A stretch of 64,000 bases of DNA from Hetaerina americana (taxonomy: Eukaryota > Arthropoda > Insecta > Odonata > Calopterygidae), in contig JAKTNV010000169.1 in the NCBI GenBank assembly GCA_022747635.1, forward strand, positions 1-64,000, in the 5' to 3' direction. Positions 42,381 through 54,986 of the stretch are shown here, one piece after another. The notes under the pieces were generated by a model. It was not told the DNA's origin and searched no databases. It worked only from the letters and a program-made list of their open reading frames with translations. Both the position numbers and the translations under genes were made by a program. The first letter of the stretch is position 1. Each line of letters opens with the position of its first letter.

Positions 42381-43012
42381 AGCTTTAGTTTGTCAGTCAG
42401 CCAAGGGGTTTTAAGGATTGCTGAGTGAATTGGAGATTCAGTGGGACAGATATGGGATGAGAAACAAAATTAATAAAACAAAGGTTATGCAATTTTCTAG
42501 AAAGAAAAAAGCTAAGCTAAACATTAAAATAGGCAGGCAAAAACTAATGCAGGTAGAACAGTTCACTTATCTCTGAAGCATTTTGGACCAATTCGGTCAA
42601 AGTAGTAGGGACGTATGGAGAAGAATTACGCTAGGCACAGAGGCTTTCATAGGGAGTAGAGAGTTGATTAATGGGACGTTGAGTAAGGATATTAAAAAAA
42701 GACTCGTGAAACTTATGATATGGTGCATAGTTATATACGGAAATGTGGTCATTGAAGCAGGAGGATAGTCGTGGACTGGAGGCTTTTGACATGTGGGTGT
42801 GGAGAAAATGGAGAAGGTGAAATGGACCGAGAAGAAAACCAATGAGAAAGTACTTGGTATGGTGGGTGAAGAGAGGGGTTGGTTGGGAGAAATCCTATTG
42901 AGGCAGTAAAAATGGATGAAGGGCATATTGACCGACAGGGGACTGTTCAAGATGGTAATAGAGGGGAGAATGTGAGGCAAGCAAGAAAAGGGAATGAACA
43001 GGATAAGGATGT
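42381..43012 (+). pseudogene. RTE-like LINE fragment, unit copy 2
   Basis: Identical or nearly so to 35016-35647. Confidence 0.8.
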
Positions 43013-43345
43013 TTCATTTAAGGATTCAAATTCTTTCTAGATTATTATTATTAGGAGTTAATTTCATTATTTCCTTGAAAATTGTATCTTAGCAAAACAG
43101 TCTGATTTACCTAATTTCTCTTAAATTTTTAGTAGTTCTAAGGTTAATTTGTCCATAAAGACATGGCCTCATTCGACTTCAATTTATAATTTCAATGCCC
43201 ATATTTTCATGAAGAATTTCTAGTCTTTGAGCTATTTTTGGTATCGTCATGATTACTGATTTGCCCTGTAAAATTAAACCTACATATGTTTTATATGCTT
43301 ATTATGCTTTTTGTGTGCAAAAATATCAAAATCTAGAAGATGCAA
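43013..43345. other. Unit spacer, copy 2
   Basis: Same as 35648-35980. Nothing recognised in it. Confidence 0.5.
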
Positions 43346-43933
43346 AGGTACGATTCAGAGCCACTCAAAGACAGGCTAAGCAGGATGGTTTCATATTAAT
43401 CATTTACATTTAAATACTAACAAAACTCAGCATATTGTATGCAGTTATAGTATATAAAAATGTACTGATGTTGAAAATTCTAAAATACTAGGAATTAATA
43501 TAGATAGGAAACTTAACAGGGAGACTCACATCAGTCAGATCTGTAATGAACTGATTAAAGCTCAACTTTCTCATTTCAAATGAGTATCATTTAACACTTG
43601 ACCACGTCTTCTTTCCATGTCATTTAAATTACAGTGATGAGTTATGGGGTCATTTCCCTAAACATATAACACGAATCTCACTACTACAACAGAGAGATTT
43701 TTGCTCCCTTGCTAATACAACACAACGTGATTTCTGCAGACCATTTTTAATTAGCTGTGGAGTCATGATTGTACACCATGAGGGGTAGAGCAAATGTAAA
43801 TAATACTATTTTTTGTGGATTTTCATCAACTTACAGCGCATTTCATATTGTGGACATTCAAATGTAAAACTATCTGTTTTTTTACACTGTTTTTGTAACA
43901 CTGATTATTTATTGAGAGATGAATAAGGTGAAA
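43346..43933 (+). pseudogene. LINE RT C-terminal fragment, unit copy 3
   Basis: Copy of the fragment at 35981 with very few differences (for example 'gagagatgaataagg' instead of 'gagagatagtaagg' near its end). Same frameshifts and stops. Confidence 0.65.
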
Positions 43934-45707
43934 ATGAAATCCTTTGAGTTTGGTGCATTCATCAAAATAAATCCAAGAACGCTACATTAAAACTGCTAAT
44001 TCTTCAAGGAAATTTGACAGAAATTATGATGGCTGCCATTTTATTATGTTTGCACATTTTGGTCTACTAAATTCTCCATAATCAAAGGACAATTGATGCA
44101 TGATCCTTAATCATACTTAATGAGAATTTAACAGTTTAAATGAGCGTGCCATTATATTGGTGATGTTAAACATTTTTATATTATTGTACACAAACACTCA
44201 AATTCAAGGAGACTTCTTATTGTCTTACATTGCTCCAATATTTCATTAAATTTTGTTTCAATTGATTCTGAATTTGTATAAAAATAAAGCCCGCCTAAAT
44301 GCATAGTGTACTCAATTAAACTGCATATAATCAACCATTATCGGTTTGCTGTGAAAGTGAGTACATTAATTGCATTTGAAATATAAAGGTCACACTTGTA
44401 TCCTTAAATAATGGCATTTTCAAGAATAAAAGCAATGCCAATCGAACAGAATGTAGAAGAAGAAATGAATTCAGGTCACAATCACCATAATTAAAAAGGA
44501 GTATTTCACAACAGCAAGGGATTTGTGGCGTTAAGAGGTGTATTTGCGAATTGATTCAGCATATTAAATAAAATGGTACCTCACTACAGAACACAATAAA
44601 AATCTAATTTTTCGTTAACTACTTAAATATCGAATCTTCCTATTTATAACCATTGTATTTTAACAATCCATTTTGAATGATTTTGACTCAATGTATCATT
44701 TGATCATTGCGCATGTGAAATAATACTATTTTCTAAACATTATTGACGATGTTTATAGCTGTTGTTTCACACTTAACTCCCGTTCAATTCTACCAAAAAC
44801 ATAGATCTTAACTACTTCAAAAAGGAACATTTACAAATATATTTTCTACAGAGATTGATACTGCAGTCAATTCATTCAGAGCCCAAAGCAATTAAAACAT
44901 GGCTATCTCAGCAGCAAGTATTATTGTTGTGTATGTAATAAGGTGTTCTCCAAATTTAAAAGGCATATATCTCACAAAAGATCTCACCCGTCCATTCTTT
45001 CCAAAATACATTCACTAAGATTAGCAACCTGAAACAGTATATCCTTGTTTACGCAAATGAGAAGCCATACCGTTAAGAATTTGCTCCATGACATTCAGTT
45101 GGAAAGGAAAGCCTATGGTCTGTCAGTGTGTAAAGGATGCTGTTTCTGAAGTGCGCAATAATGTTTGTTTTGATTTGTTCATTTGGTGACACTGTTGCCG
45201 TGGCAACAGTTACAAACAAGTGAAGAATGAAAGGTTTCGAATTAGATTGAGAATAAGATCTAATTTTAAATAGAAATAAAGTATGCTCTATGGATACTAT
45301 ATTTTCGTTTATTAGGTATAAAGATCAAATACTGAAAAGGAAAATCAAATTATTGGACATGTGCGGAGACATACAAACGTTTGACTTTCCTTTCTCCACA
45401 AATATATAATGGCAATTGAAGATGTTTTTCTTTCTTGCAAGCAAGAAAGTCATTTCATGATGTATCCGGGCTTCGTGTTGGTAATATAATAAATAAATGA
45501 ATGAATAAATTTACCATACATGGGAAGGAGTATATAAAATACATAAAATATGTAATTATATATAAGAATGCGAACCATTGCCTATTAGTGTACACGCCTG
45601 GGCTATCTTTCCAGCAATGCCAGTTAATATTTTGTACTTTCATTGTGGTTCTTTTTCTTCTTAGTTTCCAAATTTCGGCGTGCTTTGATGGCACTTAAGG
45701 TGATGAC
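43934..45707. other. AT-rich spacer of the unit, copy 3
   Basis: Counterpart of 36567-38341, nearly identical. No gene recognised. Confidence 0.5.
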
Positions 45708-45749
45708 GCATCGATGTTGCTGACGACCCATCGTCAGCAACATCGATGC
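45708..45749. repeat. Hairpin, copy 3
   Basis: Same 18-pair inverted repeat as at 38342. Confidence 0.85.
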
Positions 45750-46202
45750 ACCAACCCATAAGCTAGCGCAATATGTTGCACATGCTCTTCAACTCTTCGC
45801 CAGAAAAACTGACTTTTTTGCTAAAACTTCCATGGATTTCATTCACATTATTCGGAATGCTGAAGTCCAAATAGTCAACATGCTGGTGACCTTTGATGTA
45901 ATCTCCTTGTTCACAAATACGCCCATTGATGACTCCATGCTACTCATCAAAATCCTCACCTCACAGGGTTTAGCTAAGGATTAACCTGGACCTCGCAAAT
46001 TTTTCCTCAGGAACTCATACTTCCTTTAAAATGATAAGCACATTGAACATCATGAAAGTGCAACCATGGGATCAACCCTCTCTTCCGTACTAACCAACAT
46101 TTTCATTGAGATCTCTCAGCTGAAGGAAATGATCTTACCCAAAGAAACCAACCCGTAGTAATAGTTGTGGTTTTTGGATGCATCAACCACTGTGTTTGTT
46201 TT
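45750..46202 (+). pseudogene. PLE reverse transcriptase fragment, unit copy 3
   Basis: Nearly identical to 38384-38835. Non-functional remnant of the same ancient PLE insertion. Confidence 0.72.
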
Positions 46203-46761
46203 TGCACCACTTTTTAAAACATTTAAAACCTCAATCCAATTTTGATAAATACATCAATGTATAAAAAACATATAAATAGTTAAAAACCAAATTATTTAAA
46301 AAAAAGAAACGGAAACTCACGTTATCCGCTCAGGTGAGTTTCCTGTAAAAACCTGGAAACCTTACTTAAAAAGTGGGGGTCCTCCCCTAAACTATTGCTT
46401 AAATTACCTCTTATTTTAAAAAAGGTATCTGGCCTTTTATAATTTTTTTCCCCGACGTCCACCACAGGAAGCAATGGTGAGTCGGTTTTGAGTTTGACCA
46501 GGGCTTCCTTTGCTGCTTTGCCAGCTTTTTCAATGCCTGGGATTCCCACATGACCAGCAGTCCATATGGAGGATACCTACTTCCCCTTTATCTGACGGGA
46601 CCACAGGGTATAATAGATCTCCTGAACCATCAGGTGCATTGATGACAAGACCGATATGGATTATAGGGAGCTCAATGAGTGCGAACAGATGAAAGAAGAG
46701 CCATTACATTCTCTTATGTATTTTAGGGCCCTCTTGATAGCTGACAGTTTGGCTGTGAACC
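46203..46761 (-). pseudogene. RNase-H LINE C-terminus, copy 3
   Basis: Nearly identical to 38836-39395, with the same ~250-bp loss and an empty PLE site. Confidence 0.72.
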
Positions 46762-49720
46762 CCTCAATCATCTCTTAACTCTCCCCCAACCTCCGATCAA
46801 CACCCTTCGCCACCCTCTAGACAACACTCTCCCTCAATCAATGACCAATCATCAACTGCAAATATAAGAACTGCTCTATTGAGCATAATTACGAAACTTC
46901 ACTCTCCTACTGACAGTCAAACCCTTATTAGCATCATCACCAATGACCTTATACCAGCCCTTCTTCAACTTGTAAATGGTGCCTAATTCACAAATAAACA
47001 ACCACTTCTTTAAAGTTTTACAATGGAACATAAATGGCATATAAAACAAAAAAAAGAGCTAAACCTCCTAATAACCAATCATTATCCAGACATCATCCTT
47101 CTTCAAGACCCCAAAAATAATAATAGCCAAACATTTAATTGTCCAAATTACTCTAAAATCAGAAGAGATAGAGCCAATGATCCTGGTTGCGGGGTCATGA
47201 TCCTATCCAAAACTAACCTAAACTTCACATAACTTCAACCCCCACCCACCCAAAAACTGGAACTCGCTGGAATAGCAATAAAAGGAGTTACTGGGACCCT
47301 TAACATTTGGTCAGCCTACTTTCCACCTTCATCCTCAAAGTCAGACGCCCCTGGCTTATCAGCGCTCTCATCCCTACTGCACCCAAAGCTCATAAAAGGT
47401 GGTGACTTAAACGCCAAACATTCTGCCTGGGGTTGAAAAACCACTATCACACGAGGGCAAGCCCTTCATAAGCTCCTATTTACCAAAAATATTTCACTTT
47501 CAATTCACTCACCGCCTTTCCCTACCCTCTTCCATCATCATCCCCACTCCTCCGATATCCTGGATGTAGTTCCATTATCTGCAGATATCGCATTCCAAAT
47601 CCTTAACCTAGATAAATCAGCCTCTGACCACTGCCCCATATTTTACTGCGTTCCTACCCTCCTTCATACAACCAGAACCAACTAGAAGAGTTAAATGGAT
47701 AATATTTAAAGAAAACTGCTTGGCCATTAACCTTGTCCCATCTCCTGCTAGCACTCCAGACAGCATATAGAAAGCGGCTCAAGATTTTACAAGCACCTTA
47801 ACCAAAATCATTCATCAGTCTCGCTACCCTCCTTCTCCGGCCTCCATCGCTGGTGCCACACTACCTCCGGACATATTGCACCTAATTTCACTTAGAAACG
47901 AGGCCAGAGCCCTCTGGCAACTAACTCATCTCCGCCAAGATAAAATCCGGTTCTGTGCACTTTGAAACCTTGTAACATCCAAAACTAGAACACATTGGGA
48001 AAAAACTTAGCAAGAAAAGATAAGTTCACTCTCACATAACGTCAATTCGGTATGGACCCAAGCCCACTGTCTGCAAAGGAAAAAGGTACCCACCCCGCCA
48101 ATACCACATAATGGGAGAGCACTATACGATGACAGCGACAAAGCAAATACCTCTGCCGACTCCTTCGAATGCATTTTTAAAAAAATAATACATCCTTGTT
48201 GGATTCAGAAGCGTTGATCAGTGTCTATGGCCTGTCACTTGGCCCATTCCACATATTCCTGGAAATTACTCCTCAAGGACTTTACTCCATTATGTCCCAC
48301 TCCAAAACAAAGTCATCACCGCGACCCGATCAAATATCTTACCTTCACCTGAAAAACCTTCCTAAATCTTTTATCAAACACCTAATCTCTATCCTCAACG
48401 CCTGTCTTTCCCAATCGTACTTCCCAAAGGCATTGAAAACGGCTAAGATAATACTCCTTCCAAAACCTAATAAAAATCCTTCTTATATCCCTAACTATAG
48501 ACCCAGTGGCATGCTCCCCTGCATAGGCAAACTTCTAGAAATATGCATATTAAACAGGCTACAAGAAGAAATCTCGGCCCTAGACTTGATCAGACCTGAG
48601 CAAACTGGCTTCCGCCGTCGCCATTCCATCACTCAGCAAATAACAAGATTGGTTGAACTGATCACTTTCGGCTTCCACATCCACAAGCACACCCAAATAG
48701 TCTTCCTTGATTTCCAAAGAGCTTTTGACAAGTTCTGGCGAACTGGTTTAATACATAAACTGCTTAAAACCAACATATCAGTATACCTAATTAAGACTAT
48801 CCCCTCCTTTCTTTCAAACCGCACATTCTTTTTAGCCCTTAACAATGCCAAATCAACTACACAGTCCATATCCGCAGGCTTTCTCCAAGGATCAATTTTG
48901 TCACCCGTCCTATTCAACCACTACATTAACGACCTCCCCTCCGACCCATAAGCTACCTCCATGCGGATGACTCAGCTAGAGCGTCAATTTCCTTTGACCC
49001 AAATCATGCCGCAAAAAATGTCCAAGAACACCTTAAGAGCATAGCAGAGTGGATGACCAATTGGAAACTAACCATTAACACCACAAAATGCGTAAACGTA
49101 AACTACGCCAGAAAATGGAAGAATCCTCACATCACTCCTATCCACTATGGCAGGGAAATAATCCCCCAGGCATCATCGGCTAAATTTCTTGGTGTACAAA
49201 TGGACAGTAAACTCACTTGTCAAGCACACACTCAATATGCACTCAACAAGGCCAATTCAGCCGCTTTCTTATCCTATCCCCTCATAAAATGCACCAGTCC
49301 CCTCCTTCTTCTCACCAAGTTACTGTTATTTAAATCTCTGATACCACCTATCTGAAGGCTACCCAGCCTTGGGTTCAATAGCCGCAACCAAATTGAAGAA
49401 AATGACATGCTTCAAAAATAATACTCTACGAACCCTTGCTAATGACGCCTGGTTTGTAAGAAACTCAGATATTCACATGGATCTAAAAATACCGGACCTT
49501 CCAACATATCTAAGCGACCTAGCCACGTCATTTCAACAAGCAATAGGAAATACTGGTAACCCATTATTAGAACCTTTATGGAATTATCCTGATAATCCCC
49601 ATTTCAGATACAATTGTGCTAAAGCAAGCATAAATGGGCTGTCATAATCTCCAAATATAATACTGTCACAAACTGCAATAAAATATATTCACTAGCTTAA
49701 CTTCGCCCATAAACCACTTA
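46762..49720 (+). pseudogene. Jockey-like LINE ORF2, unit copy 3 (3' end present)
   Basis: The endonuclease part resembles the other copies, but the RT part has a longer open frame (48196-48951, 251 residues) from LDSEALISVYGLSLGPFHIF through AGFLQGSILSPVLFNHYIND, without the stops seen in copies 1, 2 and 4. After a stop (taa in DLPSDP-stop), HADDSARAS replaces the usual YADD, then WMTNWKLTINTTKCVNVNYA, SSAKFLGVQMDSKLTCQAHT, and the C-terminus KTLRTLANDAWFVRNSDIH-like (49369-49647, NNTLRTLANDAWFVRNSDIH). The 3' end is near 49720. It is inactive, but this is the best preserved RT of the set. Confidence 0.85.
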
Positions 49721-50235
49721 TATCCTACAACCATTGATCAGCATAGCTGGATATTGGTATAACAAGCACCTAACGGCACATTCCATAAGCATCGATTGGT
49801 CGGTCGGTAGTAGGACCCCCATTCTTCTTTCGCATCAACAACGACCAAAGAAAAAACGTGGAAAAAGTGAAAGAAATTGTTTACGATTTAATCAGCATAA
49901 TCAAAATATTCAGAGAGAAAACGATTGAAGATGTATGGCATGTCGCAATTGGCTCATTCTAATTAAATTTATTTTATATAGAATTTTTTGTGTATTAAAA
50001 GCGAGAGAAACAGCAACATATCTTCATAATTTTCGAATTTTTAATTACAAACACAGCGGCAAATGAAAGTTGCTCAGGATCAGTCACACGCAAATGAAGT
50101 CATCGACGATTTATAATTATTAATTAATGTTGAAAAACAGGATGACGAAACAACATGGCGATTAAAATGATATGACGTGGAAACAGAAGGCATGATTTAT
50201 GAATTCTTTTAACCATATTTTTAAAACACACGAAA
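49721..50235. other. Spacer between Jockey LINE and piggyBac, copy 3
   Basis: AT-rich, with a 64-residue frame at 49734-49928 (basic middle: HQQRPKKKRGKSERN) that I do not recognise. It may hold the LINE 3' UTR and the piggyBac end; no clear piggyBac terminal repeat (TTAA-flanked) was found by eye. Counterpart 61362-61876. Confidence 0.45.
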
Positions 50236-50247
50236 ATCTCCTCCTGT

Positions 50248-51747
50248 TCATAAAATCACATGTCTGTTCTTAGCGGCTGTGACATGCTTGGAAATGGCAC
50301 CTTGCTTCTTTTCCAATCTTTTTGCTTGTTCCATCCCTTTTGGCACAACAAACTGCATACATCCTACAAAGCTTTTCCTTCTTCTCTGTAGGTGGAATAT
50401 ACCTGGGATATTGTAACTTACATAGAGGTTCAAGGATTTGGTTCTACTGAAGGCCTTCAACCCTCACATGTTATATCATATGCAATGTTCCCCTCAGTTA
50501 CATCTTCCACTAGTTTGATTCTAAATTCTGAACTTACCCTTTGGTCCACCACCCTTTCTCTGCAACAGAAATCCATTCCATGTGCCCTGGTCCAACAAGA
50601 GAAAAATGTTTTAAATAATATTTGCCCCCCTTGTTTCATAATGGGGAAATTTGTCAGGTGCTGATCTTCCCTTTCTAATCCACCTATTGTATTATTGTAC
50701 ACAACAGCAACTTTTGGCTTTTATAGCAGCATATCCTTTTCATTTATATTCCACAAATTCCGTATTATGTACTGTAAAGGGTACAGAGACTTGACGGCCA
50801 TCTTATCCTCCCAATTCATAGCAATCACTTTGCCTTGCTTTAGGGCAGTCAATTCCTCCTTTTTTACTTCTTTAGCCTACACGTCATCTAATACTTCCTT
50901 CCTTCTAATTCTCAATGTCCCATGTCTATCGGTTCCTTTCGAAACCAATAAATCAGCCAGCTCTGAGGAGGTGTAATAGTTGTCTGCAGTCAGGCAATAA
51001 TCTTTGACCTAGCAGAGGTTTCATTACTGCTAGCACAATCTAAGGATGTATTAGGAAGATTGGTATATTCCACGTTCAATCCTGACCATTTCCTGTATAC
51101 CATAAACACAGTAATCAATGCTGGAAGGTCACTTTATGGGTGAAGGTAGAGTTCACCCAGTACTTAGCTCTATACAGTCTGTGAAATTCACACATCAGGG
51201 TATTAAGGGGAGCCAGTTACTTTCACTGTGGCAGATAAAGTTTACCAGGAAGATTGGTACCAGGAAAAATCACATAGCTTGAGTGGAGCATCAGGTGCCC
51301 TGAGTGCCTTGCCTGGGGTTTGAACTCTGGACCCTCTGGTCAATAGTCCAATGCTCTACCCCCCTGGACTATCATGACCCACCTTTTTCCTGAAGAAATA
51401 ATAATAAATGACCATATATATCCAGACTTAGGCTTAGCAAATCTAAACGTTTCTACCCCAAATCTGGCTCCTTTCAAGGAAACATACTGCATCAGTGAGA
51501 GCTCATCCTTGTACAGAATAACATTTTTGACAATAGAAATCTTCCTCTCAGGTGTCAACAAACTTGAGAACTTTCTGTTGAGAAATACAAGCAGAGGGCT
51601 AATTTCATTCAGCTTGACACAAGGATGTCTATCCCTCATAAAGGTACCATTGTCTGCAAAATGCAGATAGTGTTTGACGAGCACATATCTATGCTGTGGC
51701 ATAACATTTGAAGAGAATGGAGTGAGAATCTCTTTGACAAATATCAT
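50248..51747 (-). pseudogene. piggyBac transposase relic, copy 3
   Basis: Minus strand. From 51747: HRYVLVKHYLHFADNGTFMR, LTPERKISIVKNVILYKDEL (first catalytic Asp region, normally SIDESM, now SIVKNV), YVSLKGARFGVETFRFAKPK, SGYIWSFIIISSGK. After a SINE head: LTADNYYTSSELADLLVSKG with the second Asp kept (about 50990), YNNTIGGLEREDQHLTNFPI where the third-Asp segment GGVD is GGLE (50700), and a C-terminal region at 50460-50248 with remains of the Cys-rich domain (FVGCMQFVVPKG). Stops after DDV and LL. The transposase is dead: two of three catalytic positions are changed. Confidence 0.82.
51280..51380 (-). mobile_element. tRNA-like SINE head inside piggyBac, copy 3
   Basis: The minus strand shows an RNA polymerase III internal promoter: an A box like GGTAGAGCATTGG (51348-51360) and a B box AGTTCAAACCCC (51316-51327), about 27 bases apart, in a tRNA-like layout. 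It interrupts the piggyBac frame after ISSGKRW. The 3' body of the SINE probably extends to about 51150 but its end is not clear. It is not a functional tRNA: the stems are poorly paired. Confidence 0.6.
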
Positions 51748-51914
51748 TCTTGAACTGGTTTGCTCATAGTTTTATGAAGAATGATCAATGGAAAACAACA
51801 CACTAATTTCATTAGTATTTATACACTACCAATCTATAAAACTTGATTTTTTTTAAACAAAAGAATCAGTAAAGTGGTCAACATATAACTTAATTTCCAC
51901 AGTTATTAGTTCAA

Positions 51915-52142
51915 TTGAGTAATGATCAATTAATGCCCGAAAGCATTGAAGAATTCCAGCAGTTTCATCAATCTCTAAATAAACAGGATGAGAAGCAGTC
52001 AAAGGAAATCTTGGAAGTGTTGACTAGTGATGTTGCTGGGAATCCATCGGACACTATAACACTCACGCATCAAGCAATTGGGCAATCAAACCTTCTTCAT
52101 AAATCTGGGAAAATATGTCCGTTTCTGGATGTTTTATTCTGA
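51915..52142 (+). CDS. Unrecognised 75-residue frame, copy 3
   Basis: A polar frame (PESIEEFQQFHQSLNKQDEK, SKEILEVLTSDVAGNPSDTI) on the strand opposite to piggyBac and upstream of its start. No family is recognised; conservation in copy 4 only reflects duplication. It may be an exon or an element fragment. Confidence 0.2.
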   Translation: MSNDQLMPESIEEFQQFHQSLNKQDEKQSKEILEVLTSDVAGNPSDTITLTHQAIGQSNLLHKSGKICPFLDVLF

Positions 52143-52229
52143 GGTAATGAAGATTAATATTTAATAAGTTTGTTTTAATTTGGGTTTATAAATTGTCCTA
52201 AATTAAATGACAATGAATGCATAAATGAA

Positions 52230-53111
52230 TTAATAACTGTTTAAATAAGTCTGCCATTAAATTGGTGTGATATTTTGTAATTTTTGAACACAAACTATAT
52301 AATTCCAGGAGACTTCTCATCGTCTTAAACTGTTCCAATATTTCATCGAAATCTGTTTTGATTGATTCTGAATTTTTTTTTTAAAATAAAGCCTATAAAA
52401 ATAAGTAAATTAAACTCAATGAACCTGCATGGAATCAGTCATTATTAAATGGCTTTGAAATCACGTGCATTTAAAACAATTGACTTATATATGTCATACA
52501 TATATTCTAAAATAAATGGCATTTCTAAGCCTATAGATGCCAATCAAATACAATGAAGATGAAGAAATGAATTCATTTTACAAACACTGTAATTAAAAAG
52601 GAGTGCTTCATAATATGGGATTTGTGGCACCCAATTGGGTAATTGCAAAATGGCTGTGGAAATAACTTAAGAAGTCCTATCATCTACCAAGCGTGTATTA
52701 AATACAGTTTATTTTATGTTTAGTATTTCAATATTGAATCTTTCAATTAATTGTATTTTAAAAATCCACTTTGAATAATTTGGTCTCAATGTATTGGTTG
52801 ATCATGGAATACATTATTAAATATTATTTTCAATTTATATTGACACTGTTTACAGCTGTAGGTTGGCACTTGATTCCTGTTCAATTCAATCCAAAACATA
52901 GACCATAATTACTTCAAAAAGGAGCATTAACATATATATTTTCTACGCTTAGATGGATACTCCAGTCAATTCAAGCAGAGTTTATCATCAGGGCAAATTA
53001 AAAGATAACTATCTCAGCAGCTGGTAATCTTGTTGTGAATGTAATTAGGTGTTTTCCAGAATTTAAAAGGTATATGTTTCATAAAAGATCTCACCAGTCC
53101 ATTCTTTCCAT
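52230..53111 (+). repeat. Old diverged paralog of the unit spacer (28100-29020), copy 3
   Basis: Recognisable line-by-line similarity with many substitutions and indels: 'ggagacttctcatcgtctta' against 'ggagacttcttattgtctta', 'gattgattctgaattt' against 'attgattctgaattt', and 'aaaagatctcaccagtccat' against 'aaaagatctcacccgtccat'. It is much more diverged than any pair of unit copies, so it predates the tandem amplification. Confidence 0.75.
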
Positions 53112-53194
53112 GTATGGCGTAAATAGGAAGAATTAATATTTTAAACAACAGAGCTTATTATATTTGAACGAAATTCTAGATAGTAACTTTGCAA

Positions 53195-54021
53195 AAATTT
53201 ATATCTATTGTCGAAGTATGCGACATGGTACTCCTTCCCTGGCTCCTCCGAATGTTCCACGTGACCAAAGACAATGTTTCAATAATATTCCTCCCCTGAC
53301 TCGTAAATTGGGTATAAAAGCCCTGGTCGCCGGGCAAAAAGCAGTCAGTTGGTTGTCTAGCGGTGAACGGTAGGGCACGATGCTTCGGCTATGTTGCGCT
53401 TGTCGCGACAGTGTGTCATATTCCTGACTCAACTTCGGACTAGGGCTCCACCTAGGTTACGTTCATTGTGACCGCGTCCACCCTGCCATACTCCCTTCCT
53501 TTCCGACGGACGAGGGCTCTGCCTAGTTTATGTGTTTCGTGACCGCGTCCACCCTGCATTTACCCCGTCCTAGGTATATTTCTGCCACTTTAATTCTGTC
53601 CACCCTCGCGTTGGTTTACCGAGGGTCTAGCCATCCATAATTTGCTTATACTTATATGTAAATGGTGCATTATGACTGATGTTGGGTAATATACGGCTGC
53701 TTTGGTAATACTCGGTGTAGTTACTCTGACCTTCCCCGATACCCTTTGTGTCGCACGATAGAAACCCCCTTGCGACATATTGGTGTCAGGTGAGGGGTTG
53801 CACGGTTGGACTAGTGATTTATTCAGTGTACGTGGCAGTGTCTCATAGATTATCATGTGTCCGTGTACCTCTTAAATCGAAAGTTCCGTATTTTCTCGGA
53901 CAAGTGGGATATGCTAATCTGTGCTGACTTAAGGAATTATTATTTTAAGACACGTGCTATAACCTCACGGGCCCACCATGGGTATCAAATACACAAGTAG
54001 TATGAAAAAATAAATTAACTT
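53195..54021 (+). repeat. GC-richer promoter-like block, copy 3
   Basis: Same block in the long form; here it follows the old paralog segment and 'tagtaactttgcaaa' without filler, showing the original left junction. Two single-base losses (53766, 53873 region) and one substitution ('tgttgcgct') separate it from copies 1 and 2. Confidence 0.4.
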
Positions 54022-54653
54022 AGCTTTAGTTTGTCAGTCAGCCAAGGGGTTTTAAGGATTGCTGAGTGAATTGGAGATTCAGTGGGACAGATATGGGATG
54101 AGAAACAAAATTAATAAAACAAAGGTTATGCAATTTTCTAGAAAGAAAAAAGCTAAGCTAAACATTAAAATAGGCAGGCAAAAACTAATGCAGGTAGAAC
54201 AGTTCACTTATCTCTGAAGCATTTTGGACCAATTCGGTCAAAGTAGTAGGGACGTATGGAGAAGAATTACGCTAGGCACAGAGGCTTTCATAGGGAGTAG
54301 AGAGTTGATTAATGGGACGTTGAGTAAGGATATTAAAAAAAGACTCGTGAAACTTATGATATGGTGCATAGTTATATACGGAAATGTGGTCATTGAAGCA
54401 GGAGGATAGTCGTGGACTGGAGGCTTTTGACATGTGGGTGTGGAGAAAATGGAGAAGGTGAAATGGACCGAGAAGAAAACCAATGAGAAAGTACTTGGTA
54501 TGGTGGGTGAAGAGAGGGGTTGGTTGGGAGAAATCCTATTGAGGCAGTAAAAATGGATGAAGGGCATATTGACCGACAGGGGACTGTTCAAGATGGTAAT
54601 AGAGGGGAGAATGTGAGGCAAGCAAGAAAAGGGAATGAACAGGATAAGGATGT
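54022..54653 (+). pseudogene. RTE-like LINE fragment, unit copy 3
   Basis: Identical or nearly so to 35016-35647. The copy 4 counterpart lies beyond the window. Confidence 0.8.
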
Positions 54654-54986
54654 TTCATTTAAGGATTCAAATTCCTTCTAGATTATTATTATTAGGAGTT
54701 AATTTCATTATTTCCTTGAAAATTGTATCTTAGCAAAACAGTCTGATTTACCTAATTTCTCTTAAATTTTTAGTAGTTCTAAGGTTAATTTGTCCATAAA
54801 GACATGGCCTCATTCGACTTCAATTTATAATTTCAATGCCCATATTTTCATGAAGAATTTCTAGTCTTTGAGCTATTTTTGGTATCGTCATGATTACTGA
54901 TTTGCCCTGTAAAATTAAACCTACATATGTTTTATATGCTTATTATGCTTTTTGTGTGCAAAAATATCAAAATCTAGAAGATGCAA
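54654..54986. other. Unit spacer, copy 3
   Basis: Same as 35648-35980. Nothing recognised in it. Confidence 0.5.

Larger units (their letters stand above)
35981..43345 (+). repeat. Tandem composite unit, copy 2 (short form)
   Basis: A 7365-bp unit with the same internal order as copy 1 but no PLE insertion. It shares with copy 1 the deletion junction with filler DNA (41538-41551). In the stretch corresponding to 32040-35640 I noticed only a handful of single-base differences from copy 1. Confidence 0.93.
43346..54986 (+). repeat. Tandem composite unit, copy 3 (long form)
   Basis: An 11641-bp unit. It keeps 48903-53194, which is missing from copies 1 and 2: the Jockey LINE 3' half, a piggyBac relic with a SINE head, an unknown frame, and an older diverged copy of part of the unit. 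A patch at about 47980-48900 differs from all other copies. Confidence 0.93.

Noticed and set aside
51300..51380. A tRNA gene on the minus strand
   Set aside because: A and B boxes are present, but acceptor and anticodon stems do not pair well and it sits inside a transposase; a SINE head is the better reading.
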